NCBI RefSeq assembly: GCF_029227915.1
Contig: NC_079883.1
Location: 14,012,001 to 14,076,000, forward strand
DNA from: Hydractinia symbiolongicarpus
Taxonomy: Eukaryota > Cnidaria > Hydrozoa > Anthoathecata > Hydractiniidae
Length of the DNA: 64,000 nt
Direction of reading: 5' to 3'
The notes beneath the pieces are model-generated. The model made no database searches. It was not told the DNA's origin and worked only from the letters and a program-made list of their open reading frames with translations. Positions 1 to 25,500 of this stretch are shown here, piece after piece. A program made the position numbers and the translations under genes. Within the stretch, counting starts at the first letter, position 1. Each line of letters opens with the position of its first letter.

Positions 1-897
1 TACATAAATTCTTGATGTGTTAAGTAGATTATTTTTTGTAGCGGGTCAAATTTAGCTGTATTCGTTTTTTACTGCCAGCGAAATTAATACTGGTTATCTG
101 CAAACTTAAACCTTACAATATATCGATTGTCCGCAAAATTTAATAAGCAAATCAACCTCGATCCGATGGTCATTTTTGACACCAAGGCTTTTTCTTCTCT
201 TTTTGATATCAGGACGCGAGAAAGTTTTTGTCTCGCAGCCCCTGCTTAACAAAAGAGACAAAGAACGCTGGAATTGAGGTTTTCTGATGGCTTTTTTTTT
301 CTTCATTGGGATAGCGAGTAGAAAAGATGCTGGAAATCTGGTTGAATGGAAATAACATGAAATCTGGGACAGAGCAAACTCCTTTGTTATGTCATTTAAA
401 CTACAGTTATAACATAAAAAAAAATGGTGACACTGTCAATGTGGCAATCCCAGTGCAAAATGACCTGAATGTCAACAATCGTGAGAATGACGACTCTTCC
501 GAATCCACGAACATTAACGAAGATGGCAGTGCCTGTGAAATCTTTTATATTACAACTTCTGTTTTTATGTTTAGAAGTAAGTTCGACTACTTCTGTGTGT
601 AACCGTTCTAATATTATTCGTTCGCCATGTTGCATCCGTAAAAAATAAACTTCTCGAATTGAAAACTAAGAAAAAATCAGTTACTTGCACGCGAAATATA
701 TCGTCGACGTTTCAGCTACGAAATGAAGTTCGCGCGAAATGCAGCAAATATGATTTTGGCGAAAATTAGTTACTGCACTTGTTCACTGTTTTTTGTAGGG
801 CGAAGTTATCCAATTCGCGCGCACTTCTGTGAAGTTGCAGTGTATTACTTAAGAAATTTATTCACGTTTTGTGTTCATAAAAACAAATATACAATAT
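1..897. other. 3' flank of LOX-like gene
   Basis: No coding signal is recognised here beyond short chance ORFs. The minus-strand AATAAA at 857-862 lies about 35 bases after the stop of the LOX-like gene and probably ends its mRNA. The rest is AT-rich, unassigned sequence. Confidence 0.5.
857..862 (-). terminator. Polyadenylation signal of LOX-like gene
   Basis: AATAAA read on the minus strand, just downstream of the TAG stop at 898-900. Spacing fits a cleavage site around 830-845. Confidence 0.5.
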
Positions 898-13485
<12,588 letters not shown>

Positions 13486-13721
13486 GGTGATTTTGTTAAG
13501 CAAAACAAATTTACAAATGATAGTTTTTTTTTCTTAAGTTGATATTAAAATATTTTTCATCTGTTTTCTTAACGGTCTTGTAAAGATTTCTCTGTGTTTT
13601 TTTTTCATTATTTTCAAACGGTGGAGGAATACACACCCGCTCTCCACCGCTTAAAAACCAGTACAATTATTCTAAATAACGTTTGTTTTCTATCAGTGTT
13701 GAAAATTAGCCACTGGTTTAA

Positions 13722-14462
13722 CCCTATTCGGTCCGGGGTTTTTCGAACATACTATGACCGGGGGGGGGCGGATTCCGCCCCCCCTCAATAACTTTTTATA
13801 GGGTTGATCATATTAAATCAAACTTGGCACACTTATAGTACGTCATAAAAGGAACAAAATGGCGCCAAAAAAAATTTGCTTGCGTCAGCACATTTTCTGT
13901 GACGCCATCAAAAGCTTAAAAATTTTTAAAAATGCCACTATCTGCTTAAAGTATAATTACTTTTGTTCTAGAGCGAATTTTTACATTCTGTTTGAAGTTT
14001 CTGAAAGCCAAATAAAAGTTATTTAACATATCTTCCGGTTTTTACATGGATCGGATAAAAAATTGCCAAAAATTGCCCGAAAATCCGTTTTTTTCCGATT
14101 TTCGGGTAAAATCCGACAAAATCGGGAAATCGGATTAGTCACGTGTTCAAATTATTCAAAATGATTCTTCTTAATGAAACAAAGTTGTGTTGCAAGTTTC
14201 AAGTTCTAAGGATAATCCTAACAGAAGTTATTATATTTTCTCCATTATAAGGATTTCATAGAGATTTTTAGGGGTAGTTTCGAGTAATGGCCAATATCAA
14301 AGCCTCTGAAAGGTATGGGACCTAAAAAATTTACATGCAGGTGTCTAATAGATAAATGTTAAAACTCAGTAAGTATCATAGCCATATAACAAAGCAATCA
14401 GGAGTTATCAAAAAAAAACCGTCAGGGGGGGCGGAATCCGCCCCCCCCCGGACCGAATAGGG
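13722..14462. mobile_element. piggyBac-type MITE, 741 bp, TTAA target duplication
   Basis: Terminal inverted repeats CCCTATTCGGTCCGGGG at both ends, flanked by TTAA at 13718-13721 and 14463-14466. TTAA duplication with a CCC-starting repeat is the piggyBac rule. Each end also has a subterminal palindrome, GGGGGCGGATTCCGCCCCC (left) and a near-identical copy (right). There is no transposase, so it is non-autonomous. The terminal repeats are nearly perfect, which suggests recent insertion. Confidence 0.85.
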
Positions 14463-17400
14463 TTAAGCTTTATAATCCGGACGTCACTTAAAAAAACCTT
14501 CTGTGTAGTAGCTAAGTTTGTTTAAGTTTCGGACACAATCGGACATTTGTTGTTTTTAACACATCATGTCAATATTGTGATAGAATTTAAATATGGTGTT
14601 AGTTGCTGTGTCCTCTCTTGCTTAAAAAAACAATTTCACCATTGTCAAGGCAGGGTCATTCAAGTCTGAAAAATTTGTCACTCGCTAGATTTAACACACT
14701 GTATTATTGTTCTGTTAATAAAAAGACATTCATTGATTGACTGCCTCACACGGTTTAGCTCATAGTATATCTCTATATGCTCAAAGTCAAATAAACTAGT
14801 TTTCAAAACATTAGTCATATTTGCTTATGTTAAAAGGTTATGCCTCACTTTGCATCAAATTAAGACTGGGGAAGAAGTTGTTGAGTTAGTAATGCAAAGT
14901 TGCACGATATACAAAGTATAGTTTTTAAGATTTTTCGATTAAAAAGAAATTGAGAAACACTTGTTAAAACTGTACGCATACCAAAATAAGCTATCTTAAT
15001 GTATTAATCCATCAATTTAGGGGCTGGCTACACGTACCTGAGATGAAACTTACCCTGACATAAAATTTTATTAGCCGAAGTAAACTCACTTCTGTTATTT
15101 TTGAAGGTCAGAAAGACTTTCCAAAAAGAAAAGACTTGCAGCTCTCAAAAAGTAAATTCTAAGACGTTTTTAGGAGTAATTTAGTAATTAATTTTGTTCT
15201 ACAAAAAACAAAATTAAACGGTTCCGATAGCTCAACGACTAAAAAACAGATCCACATAGTAAGTAAATTGATTTTTTTCAAAGAATGAATTCTATTTCCA
15301 TGAATTTAAAGCAATTTCCAGGAGTATTGGCTACCCATTTTTGTGACAAATAAATTATATGGACTTATTTTTAAGGTTTTATGGTAAAAAGTTTATTCAG
15401 AATATAAAGGGGAGGGTGGTAGTAATCAACCTTAACGTCGTAAAATAAAACTTCAGATTTGCGCTTCTTCTCACTCTTGTTCCCAGGGATTTCTTGTCTT
15501 TTAGATGTGACAGAAGACGACGAAAAGTTAAAAATCCTTGGGAATGAGGGTGGCCTTTATCTTGTCTTTCTCTTTCTTCTCAATTTTTGACAATCTATCG
15601 AGCTATTATTTCATCTGTTTTTCTTTTGAAAAAGTAATTTTTAGAGGAATATATTTCGAGCATTCTCCTGAAGCTCTTAGAAAAAACGATTACCTGTGGA
15701 GTAGAACATATCTTGCATGAGTATTTAATGACAAGTCTAGATTTAAACAGTAGTATAAGATGTCCATATGGCTGCGCTGTTTTTAATCTGTTTCTGTTTT
15801 AAAACTTTTTAAAATAAAAAAAAATAGGTGGGGTGAATTCTTTCAAAAATTCTCTGCAAAATCTAACTGTATTTTTTTTTCAAAAGCTATTGTTTCTTAT
15901 CTAAGCAGGAAATAACTAGCTAATAAAACAAAATTATTATGGACACCATATTTGTGCAAAAAAAAATTATTAACAACATACAAGCACTGACGCAAGATCT
16001 ATTCATATCTAAATTACAGAAGATGGGCATTTAGATCGTTGACTTTTATACGTGATTTAGGATGCCATCTTTAATTTTCTATCGCTGTGGCGCAAGTTAA
16101 ACTTTGAACGGCCCGCTTTAAGTAGCAAAGCAAACAAGAAGTGCTAAAAAGAAGAGGCTATTTTGATAGATTTATCACCTATCCTGGTACCTTTTCGTTT
16201 TCATTTGGGTGCCAGTCTTAAATCCTGTTTCCCTGGACCTCGTATTGTGTTATAATTTGCAAACTTCTAAATCGTTTTGCATTTTGTCTGTTTTGGAACT
16301 TTATATAATTTTGCTACTAAACAAGACCTGAGAGGTTCACATAGGTGTTGTAAGCATAAACATTCAAAGAAAATCTGGTCAAAAGATCATCTACATTTTA
16401 ACTTTTTTGTAGGCTTCGCTGCCGAGTTCAAATTCCAATTTTCTTCACTACGATAAAAAAATCAAAGATGGTATCCTAATTCAGAAATCGCATATTCTCC
16501 TGTTGTAGCCATAGACTTCTATAAGTATTCTGGCATGCCTTTTACCACCAGAATTACAAACTCTGCCATTGGGTAGCTTTTTACAACCCTACCAAAGAAT
16601 AATAATCATCATTTGTTGACAGATTTATGACATAACTCTGTCAACAATATCATTACGCATCCATTGAAGCCTACGAAGATTATTATATTGATTGAGGATC
16701 GAACCACGTGGCTGACATGAATTAGTGATGACGCAATGAGGACTAAATGGAATGTATTACAAATTACAATAAAACAACCCTTACAGCATTAAAAAAATGA
16801 ACTGGCAAAACGTTTGTGTAATATGACAAGCTATAAAAACAGGGGGTATTGAAAACACACTGTGGGACGAAAAAGAAATAAAAGATCTCACCTGACATTC
16901 TTCCTGGATAGGAAGCTTAACGATCTGTGCTACTGAATTGATAAAGACGGTTGATGTAATAGCATCAAAACGATTTTCGATCGATCATGCGATAACAGAT
17001 TTCAATTTAAAAGCTCTTGAACATATTTACTCTATGATTTCCCATTTTTGTCCACAGAACTCTTCAAGATAAAACTCCTTGAACAATAAAATGGTGATTT
17101 TCCAACATTTTTATAACATTAAAAATATAGCCTAAATTAAGATAAATCTTAAACTCCCTCCGAAGCTTAAAAATTGTATATCGTGATCGACTGACACTAC
17201 AAAAATACCGCTGACCCCAAGATCTTTCTTCACCAAAAACTTCATATTAAAATTAAAAAACAAACAAATAGTAGTAAATTTATCATGCGCAAAAGCAGTT
17301 TTCACGAAAATAATATGCCAAACATAAAAGCTTTCGAATGTTTTTCTAAAACATACGTTATTCATTAACAAGTCCTTCAAACTATTTATTTTTTTGTTTC

Positions 17401-18119
17401 GCATAAAATGCAGTAAACATATTTTGCGTTAAAATTATTATATACGTAAATTTAGTCTCAATTTATCCCTAAATTGCGCAATAACAATACGCGTGTAAAA
17501 ACGAAAGAGCGCTTCGAGACACTTTTTATTTTCGTTTTATAGAATTAATATCATAAAAAAAATTTAAATATAATTTTTATTTTATTTACAAATTGTTACT
17601 TGTCATTGCATGCTTTGTATAAAAAATAAGCATTGTAAGTTGTATGTAGTTTTTTCTATATTCCTGTTTCGTACAACTTTTGTTCAAATGCTAATGACAC
17701 AATCTAAGTAAAACCTACAGTGTCGCATTCAAGGCAAATGGATGGTTTTCCTGTTTTTATATGTTTAAATACGTTTCAGACATTTCAACTCCAAAGATTC
17801 AGCTATAATCAGGACATTACCCTAAAGATTCTGAATTGGGTCCGTATATCAATGGTCGATTATAGTGGAAAAGAAGTTCAATAAAAATATTTTTGTATTT
17901 CATCATAATATTACCAACAATCGATGCTGTTGATCAACGTTTAATCCTGTGGAAATTTAATGGATATAATCAAGAAGTGATGTTTTTGAAGCTCCACAAT
18001 ATTGACACTCACTCAAAGCAAAAATTATTTGTAAACATTCCAGCGACAAAAAAGAATCTGGGACATTAACAACAACTCCGGGACACCGTGATAACCGGTC
18101 TGGAACCTGGACAATCCGA

Positions 18120-18162
18120 CTTTACTATCTAAATAACAATTATTGTTATTTAGATAGTAAAG
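18120..18162. repeat. Perfect 43-bp palindrome
   Basis: Two 21-base arms (CTTTACTATCTAAATAACAAT and its exact complement) separated by one base. It would fold into a near loopless hairpin in RNA or a cruciform in DNA. It lies about 510 bases upstream of the first sHSP exon. Role unknown. Confidence 0.85.
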
Positions 18163-18671
18163 TGCCTTCTACTATGTGCAAAATTAGGTTTGGCAAAGTT
18201 CTAATAGATGCTAGAGCCTGACCGTTTGAGTTTATGTAGGTAGGCGTTTCAGTGGGAGCAGTATTGGTATAAATAACGACTGAATGTTTAAATATGTTTT
18301 GACATTGTAATGTATGAGTCATTTTTTTTGTAACATAGATCAGTTGAAGCTGTCGATTGTCGTTTTCTTTAAATATTGATGGTTAATTAATTAATCCATT
18401 TATTCCTCCTCACTACAAAGGAGATCATTAGCAAGTAATTAGTTAAATTAATGACATAATTGTTAAATTAATGATCTTGTATATACATGTACACAAATCG
18501 AATTTGTATCTTTATTGTTTGCTTTAAACAGTGGAAACAGCAGGCTGAAGTGTGGCGAGAAGGTGTAAATGTATTTGCATTGTCTAACCTAAAAATTTTT
18601 GGTAAAACAGATTATATACATAGATTAACAACAACAAAAACAACAACAACACAAATTAAGAAGAAGAAAAA

Positions 18672-19546
18672 ATGCGTTGGTTTTCAACAGGTGCTCGACG
18701 CTCATCTGGCTATCGTCGAAATGCTGGAAAGAATCGCAAAAACAAAAAAACAACTGATGCTCAAAAGAAGCAACAAACAGCTTCATGGATAATGGAGAAG
18801 GAAAACCAGCCTTCTTCTCCATCCAATCAGCCTGCATTCGCTTCTGTTGATACTATAATATATCAATCTATCTCTAATAAATCTGAAACCGACAGTATTC
18901 AACAAGAAAGCCCTCTGAAGAAATCTAAAAACTATTTCTTTGGCAGTACAGAACATCTTGCAGACTTGAAAGTCACACATGACACAACAAACGAAAAAGT
19001 GCTCAGCCCAACTGGAAACTACAGATCTAAGAATGGGAGGGTAGCTTTGGCTTTAGCAAAGCATAGATATCACAGCGTTGACGATTTGCATTACATTGAG
19101 GAGGATGAGGAGAACAAAGACGATTCTAGCATGTCAGATAGGCAAGACAGCGAAAGTATGAAAACCAGCAGCAATGATGGGGAAAGCGATCTCGTTGATT
19201 CAAATGAAAAGTCCAAAAGTTTAGATAAACAAGGAATAACAAAGACAAAAATAACTGGCCATCGAGGAATAGCCCAATCATTTGGCGGTTTCGACAGCAA
19301 ACAAGACCATCAGTTGGTTAAACGAGGTGAATATCTTGGAAGCAGGGAAGATCTTACAAAACTGAATAAGGAAGACTATCTTTCTGCTATAGCAACGATG
19401 CCACGAAGAGGAAGAAAGGTGCGAACTCCATTGGATTATAGTAACAATAAAGAAAACTTTATACGAAGAATGGAGAAGAAAAACACAAGATTTGGACAAC
19501 CCAGGGTGCAACTTAGAAGTCCGAAACCTCAGCAGGAGCAATTCAG
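18672..19546 (+). CDS. sHSP alternative first exon A (291 aa)
   Basis: Open from ATG 18672 to the donor CAG|GTAGGA, where the frame would otherwise stop at once (AGG TAG). The N-terminus is basic (MRWFSTGARRSSGYRR). A short motif recurs: FFGSTEHLADL, RYHSVDDLHYI and GEYLGSREDLTKL, all of the form G/H-S-x-E/D-x-L. The rest is rich in Ser, Lys, Asp and Glu. No known domain is recognised. Being one long ORF in an AT-rich region, it is very likely coding. Confidence 0.75.
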
Positions 19547-22500
19547 GTAGGAATCATTTATTAACAACCTCGTTCTTAGGCTTTAAATGTTGTAATTATT
19601 ATGTTGGTTTTAAGGTAGCTATCTTGATTAAAATCGCAAGTATCACAATTATGGCTATACTTATTTTTTGTTTATTGATTGATTGATTGTTTATTTGTTT
19701 GTTTGTTGCTAATTTGTTATTAATTTTTTCCTTTATGTTTTCATTTCTGGTATTAATTGATTCGTTAAAAGGCCAAAGAGCGCGTGTGCGTTGGTACTAA
19801 GCAACAACCCAAACTTCTAAACGTATATTGAGTTCCACTTTATAGCGTTACATAACGAGCATGCTTAAACGAGGCATTTCTTTCATTGGCTAGGACAACA
19901 CAATAAGCTTGCGGTTGCGTTTCTTTAATTAACGTTACAATTCGTTTAAGTGAGCGATCTAATTTTATGTTTCCGCCGTTATATATCAAAGAAAATTCGA
20001 CCATGCGCTCTTTGGAGACGGGAGGTTGCGTGGGTTTAATGTAACTTGATTTTAACATTTTTGCCTTGTGACATACACTCAATTTCATTAGTTCTAAATC
20101 GAAAATTGACAAATTATCAAATTAGGGCAAATGACAGTTAGTCTTTCAAAACAACGAAAATTAGGTACAACTATTTTTCAAGATTGAGCCAACTTCGTCC
20201 TCACTCCCCTTTTTCCTTCTTTATTCCAAAACAAAACAAAAAAGCGGACAAAATAATTCGGGGAAAATGGTCTATTTCAGTTGCAATTTTATGCTTTGAG
20301 AACGAAAGAAGTATAGGATGACAGAAAAGACCTTTTTCTTGGAATGCTTTCGTCTTTGTTCGAGACTGTGGTCACTGGTTAATAAATAAATAAATTTATC
20401 ATTAATCTCGCACTAAAAATAAATGATGAGTCGTTAGAGATGTATTTTAAATGCATTTTTTATTCCATTTTAATTATGAATGTGAAGCCATATGGTGGAT
20501 GATTTACTTATGCGAAGGCAACGACGTTAAACCCTTCACGCCATACTCATTAAAATTAAAAAAAAATCTTATCTTATTTTCATAATGTCTACCATGATCT
20601 TGTTCTGCTAATTCTACGCATTCAACGTGCTCATCATGTTAAATGTTCGCATCATTGTATTTCATCAGTGCATGCGTATGTAATTGGACTTGATTTCTTT
20701 TACCGCATAACTTGCATTTGACTGCTGGATTTGGTACTTTCAATCTCGTTTTGGTCAGCATTCTCGTTTTGCTTTTAGTGCAAGAGGATCTTAGTATTCC
20801 CTAGTTCTTGACCACCAAATGAAAAATAGTTTATTTTGATTTTAACTTAGTGCGAAACAAATTATAAATGTAGACACAGCGAGAGACATGACAGGGAAAG
20901 TGACTAAAGGGAATCTGAGAGCCATTAGTTAAAAAGGTTGAAAGTTAAAAAATTGACTTAAATGGAGAGAAAAAATATAATTGCTTTTTCATGCAATGCT
21001 CGTCGAAATTAGCTGTAGTGACAACGTCACATCGTCAAATTCTTATGACTTTGTCTCCTATTATCTAGTGGACTCAACTCGTTTTGTTAAATTGAGTTAA
21101 GCTAACTTGTACAGACGAATAAACCTTCGTATTTTTCATCATGATAATCGAAATCTTTGTTTACCCTTGATAACTCGTCAACAATTACAATATGACACCT
21201 GTCAGCTAAGAAAAACGAATAGAAATCATCGGAAATTTGAGGTACTTTGAAAAATATTTGAAACTTTTTATAAGTTATATAAATTTCGATAAACAAGTAT
21301 GTATGGGAGTACACACCACACAACAATAATATACAGGAGAAAATAAACAATCCGAAAGTCAACAACAAGAAAAACTCAACCATCTTAAAATTCTGTAAAC
21401 CCCTGTCAAAAGCTTATAATAAAAAAAAAAATAATGATCGATTTATCGGCGAGGGTTTTTTTTTAATTAACCGCATTATCTTAATCTCATTGTGCAGGTG
21501 CTTATTTGATAACAGGTAAAGAACTTTAAGCTTATAAATGCAAAAAAACAAGAAATGTCGTTAAAAAGGATAAGTTCCCTTTGCTGTATTTTTGATGTTT
21601 CTTGAATGAGTACTTCTTCAATGATACACTCCTTCTGATGAAAAAGAAAATTACTTAGATCACTGGAGGACTGTATTAGACTGAGCACAAAAAATAAGAT
21701 ATGCCGTAAAAAGATCACGTGACTTTAAGAGTCCCCGATAAAATCCCGAACATAATATTTAACATGGAGTACTTATTTGAAAAGCAAACTTTCTCAAAGA
21801 CTTTCTCAAGCTTTTTGCTTTTCAAATATTTAGTTTCGCAGCATTTGATAAACTTTGTGAAAATCAACATACACAAAAACTTTCGTAGCGCAATTTGGAT
21901 ATCACGTTTTAGCGACTTTTCAACACGCAAAAATGCACACACAAAAAATATTACAATTCATTTTTCGGAAATGTCTTTTTGATAATAATTCCGGTTAAGC
22001 AATACACGTGAAATTTTTTGTAATTGATTCATCTGAGCAAAACTGGAGGATATTTTTTGCTGGTAGCTAAAATAATAAGTCTAAGTTTGGCGTTAGATTT
22101 GTCATTTAAAGTATTAGAGAAAACGACCATATGGTGAATGATTATATCGCCTCCATATACCCTTTTTTATTAACTAATGATATACTGGTTGTAGTTGTAA
22201 TTCTAGTGTCGAGTTAACTAATGGATTTTAAAAATAGACAAAATAAACAAGGATAATCTGTTAAACCATTCTAGAAGTAAAACTGGGTGGCAAAATTTTG
22301 AATTTGCTATAATTACATCAAAACAAGATTCCTCTTTAGACCTAGAAAATTCTGCCTTAGAACTTATTGTAATGAGCCTGAAAAAGAAATCTATCCTCTA
22401 TTGGATGTTTTATCACTCAGGTTTGGCAAGGTTGGACCTGATGAAGTGAAAATAATATATTTCACAGAGTCTCTATGTTGTATCTATATCATAATACCCG

Positions 22501-25500
22501 TATACGTCTGTCTGTCTGTCACGCAAAATGGTAGCTTAGTTGCGCAATAGCGAGAAGCACGCAATGCGGTATAAAAAGGACAGGCAAACCCGTGGATCTT
22601 CCACGGTCTAACGACTAGTCATCTATATTATACATATTGACTGCGCTAAGCTTCTATTGTATCTAAGAATGTTGTTACCATACCAACGCTTGTCTAGTGC
22701 CACAATATCAAAAAGTCGCAGACATTAAAAACTCCATGTGAGTCTATTGGCTTCCTCAAGCTGATGTTAGGACAGGAGAAGAGTAATTTGCTCTCTATTA
22801 ATTAAGACTTTTCTATAAAAAGAAATCTGTGGTGTTTTAACATGTCAAGTTGTTACAATGACAGCTATAAACTGCCTAACACTGGAAATAGTGAGAGCAC
22901 TAATCATTCTTGAGGAAATTGATTGTTTACCAATTATGTATTATGTATTATGTATTATTATTAATATTAACATTTATTAGGTTCAACTTTCACAAATTGT
23001 TCTTTTCCCTAAACATAAAATATACAAATAAAATGTATTACTTTGTAACGTTTATCTATACCTACTATGTTTTGTTTTTTTTCTAAAAAACAGGAGAAAA
23101 CACCACCTACAACAAAGTAGTTTAAGGTCAAGACTATTCCATTGTAAAGGGTCTGGATTTAAGCAATAAAATATTGACGCCAAAACATTGTGACGCCCAA
23201 ACATGGTGACGCCCAAACATAAAACACGTATGATGCGTCGCCCAGCAGTAATTGACCAATTTCCCTTTCACTTGTACAAAAAAAGGAAATTATGCATTAA
23301 ATCACCTTGTACAATAACAAAAACAAACTCGATTATTAAGTGAGACAACTTTTATCATAGGTTTAGTAACACTGTTCGGGTTTACACATAACAGAAATCG
23401 TTGTTTCGAATGACTTACATTATAAGAAGGTTTCAAATTTCATGCTACAAATTCGTAGCAGAGTCACTGTTTACTGTCGTGGCCATTATAGCAATACAAA
23501 ACACAAAATACAAAAATAATTAGACAAGTTAATTGATTACATCTTTTGTAATCTTAACCCAAGAGCGCTCCTATAGCTTGTTTTAAAGTGATTTTACAAA
23601 GACTCAATAACACAATCCTATAAGCGATCAACATTTAGACACGCAACAAGATAAAGTCTGCATTTTATCCCAAGAAAACGCCCTAGAAATGATTGGCATT
23701 GATGCCTTTTATTGTTGTTGAATGTAAATATTTATTTACGTTTTGTTTGCACAAAAAACAATAATGCGATTCGACTGATAGTTGCAGTGAACATAGTTAA
23801 TTTCAAAATCGAAGCAACGTTAGTAATTTCTTTCTGACTGATCTTTGTGCTATTACAATTTACATCAAAATCAAGTAAATATACTTAAAAATGTTTGTAG
23901 TCTTTCTTCTACTGTAGCGTTTCCGCGCCAATAACTTGTACTTATTGGATTTACTTATTTATTGAATTTTACTATTTTACCGCAGAGTCCATTCAGAACA
24001 AGAAGAACTAAGTGTTTTAACTAAATGTTCAGGGGTTAACTTTTGTAGAACGAAATTGACGTGTAATTTCGCGCGCTATATTTCCAGCAGCAAGTTAATA
24101 TAACATGTATCAATTTTGCGCAAGACTATTCTTTAAACCTTTTTTTGGAGGGGTTTATTTTTTTTAACTTTGTTGTTAGGGAAAGTTAAGGAAATTAATT
24201 TTTGCGATAACATATTTTCACGAAGTTGAAAAGTCCCTACCTATATCGCAAAAAAATTGGTGACATTTTGTTTCTCGTTTTATACCGTTTTCACGGACTC
24301 AAGGAAATAGTTCGAGTAATCGAGTGGTGTATTTTCATTTCAAGCGCTGATACACCATTTTGCGACCAAATGCACTTGAAATCACAATTTGTGATTCGTA
24401 TGTTGTGGTTTTAATATTTTGGTTCTTTTACGTAGCTAATTTAATTTTGGGATTAACAAAAAATTTCACTATTTTCGCATAAAAAAGATAAAACCGTGTA
24501 ATCACATCAATATTGTTTCCTAACTTCGATCTTAAAAGAGTATTCACAAGCATTCGTAATCTGTAGCCTTTTCAAACATAAATAAATAAATAAATAAATA
24601 AATGAATAAATCGTTGTAGCAGGTCTTTTAAAATAGAAATGGTACGAAAATTAAACATACAATTCCTGTAAAAATTTTGCACAACTAAATAAAAGTATGG
24701 ACAGATAATTCTTAGTCGTCATCGAACACAAAAATTGTAAGACAAAAAACAGCTTGAGTTTGCTAAGAGACTGGGCAAAGGGCTGCTGCTTAATTAAGAT
24801 ATGATCTTCAAGCATAACTTTTGTGCATTTCTGTTCTGCGTAATAACTAAACCAATGCTGGCATTTTTTAATATTTTAGTGCACAAGTGATAATTGATAT
24901 AGTTCAGAACTTACCGAATAAGGTATGTGATTTATATAAATGATAAGATATATATTTATTAATACGAATTTGCAAACATCAATTATTTTCTATTGACAGT
25001 AGCTAAAACGGTTGGGTTTAGCCCGGAAGTTTTTTTTAATTTTAATGGAGATTTTGTAAAAAAAGGTACAGCGTGTTTTAAATAATCGTCAAAATCTATC
25101 AATCTCTTTTTTTCAGTTTTCTTAATATTTTCTGAGCTATAAGTTGAAACTGCTTATAATCTCAGCCTCAACTCAAGAAACATTGTAAGTCTTATAAAAA
25201 AAGGACGTGCATTGAGAAATATTTATGTTGGCAGGTGCGAGCGAATTTTCCAGTGTCACTTCAGTGGTTTCCATACGATTGGTTAAAGCTACTACTTGGT
25301 TTAAATTTTGCTGGTCAATCAGGTCAGGAAAATAATGACCAATGACTTTTTGCAGAAATGAAAATAAATAAATAAATAAATAAACAAATAGGCTTTGTAT
25401 TAAAGATGGAGTTTCTTTCAACCGACAGTAAGTTAGAAATACTTTGTGCCTCGTTTGTTACACTTGATTCTAAAGTTGTGTCGTAATTAGTAAAACTTTC

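Larger units (their letters stand above)
13486..18671. other. Intergenic region between divergent LOX-like and sHSP genes
   Basis: About 5.2 kb holding the promoters of both genes, a piggyBac-type MITE (13722-14462) and a 43-bp palindrome (18120-18162). The rest shows no ORF that resembles a known protein. No TATA box could be assigned with confidence. Confidence 0.5.

Noticed and set aside
16890-17000. Possible 5' untranslated exon of the LOX-like gene (minus strand, TGTCAG|GTGAGATC)
   Set aside because: A good donor alone is not enough; exon 1 has no clear acceptor close upstream of its ATG.
21102-21383. 93-codon minus-strand ORF with hydrophobic start
   Set aside because: Phe/Leu/Ile-rich composition is expected from AT-rich DNA; no motif supports it.
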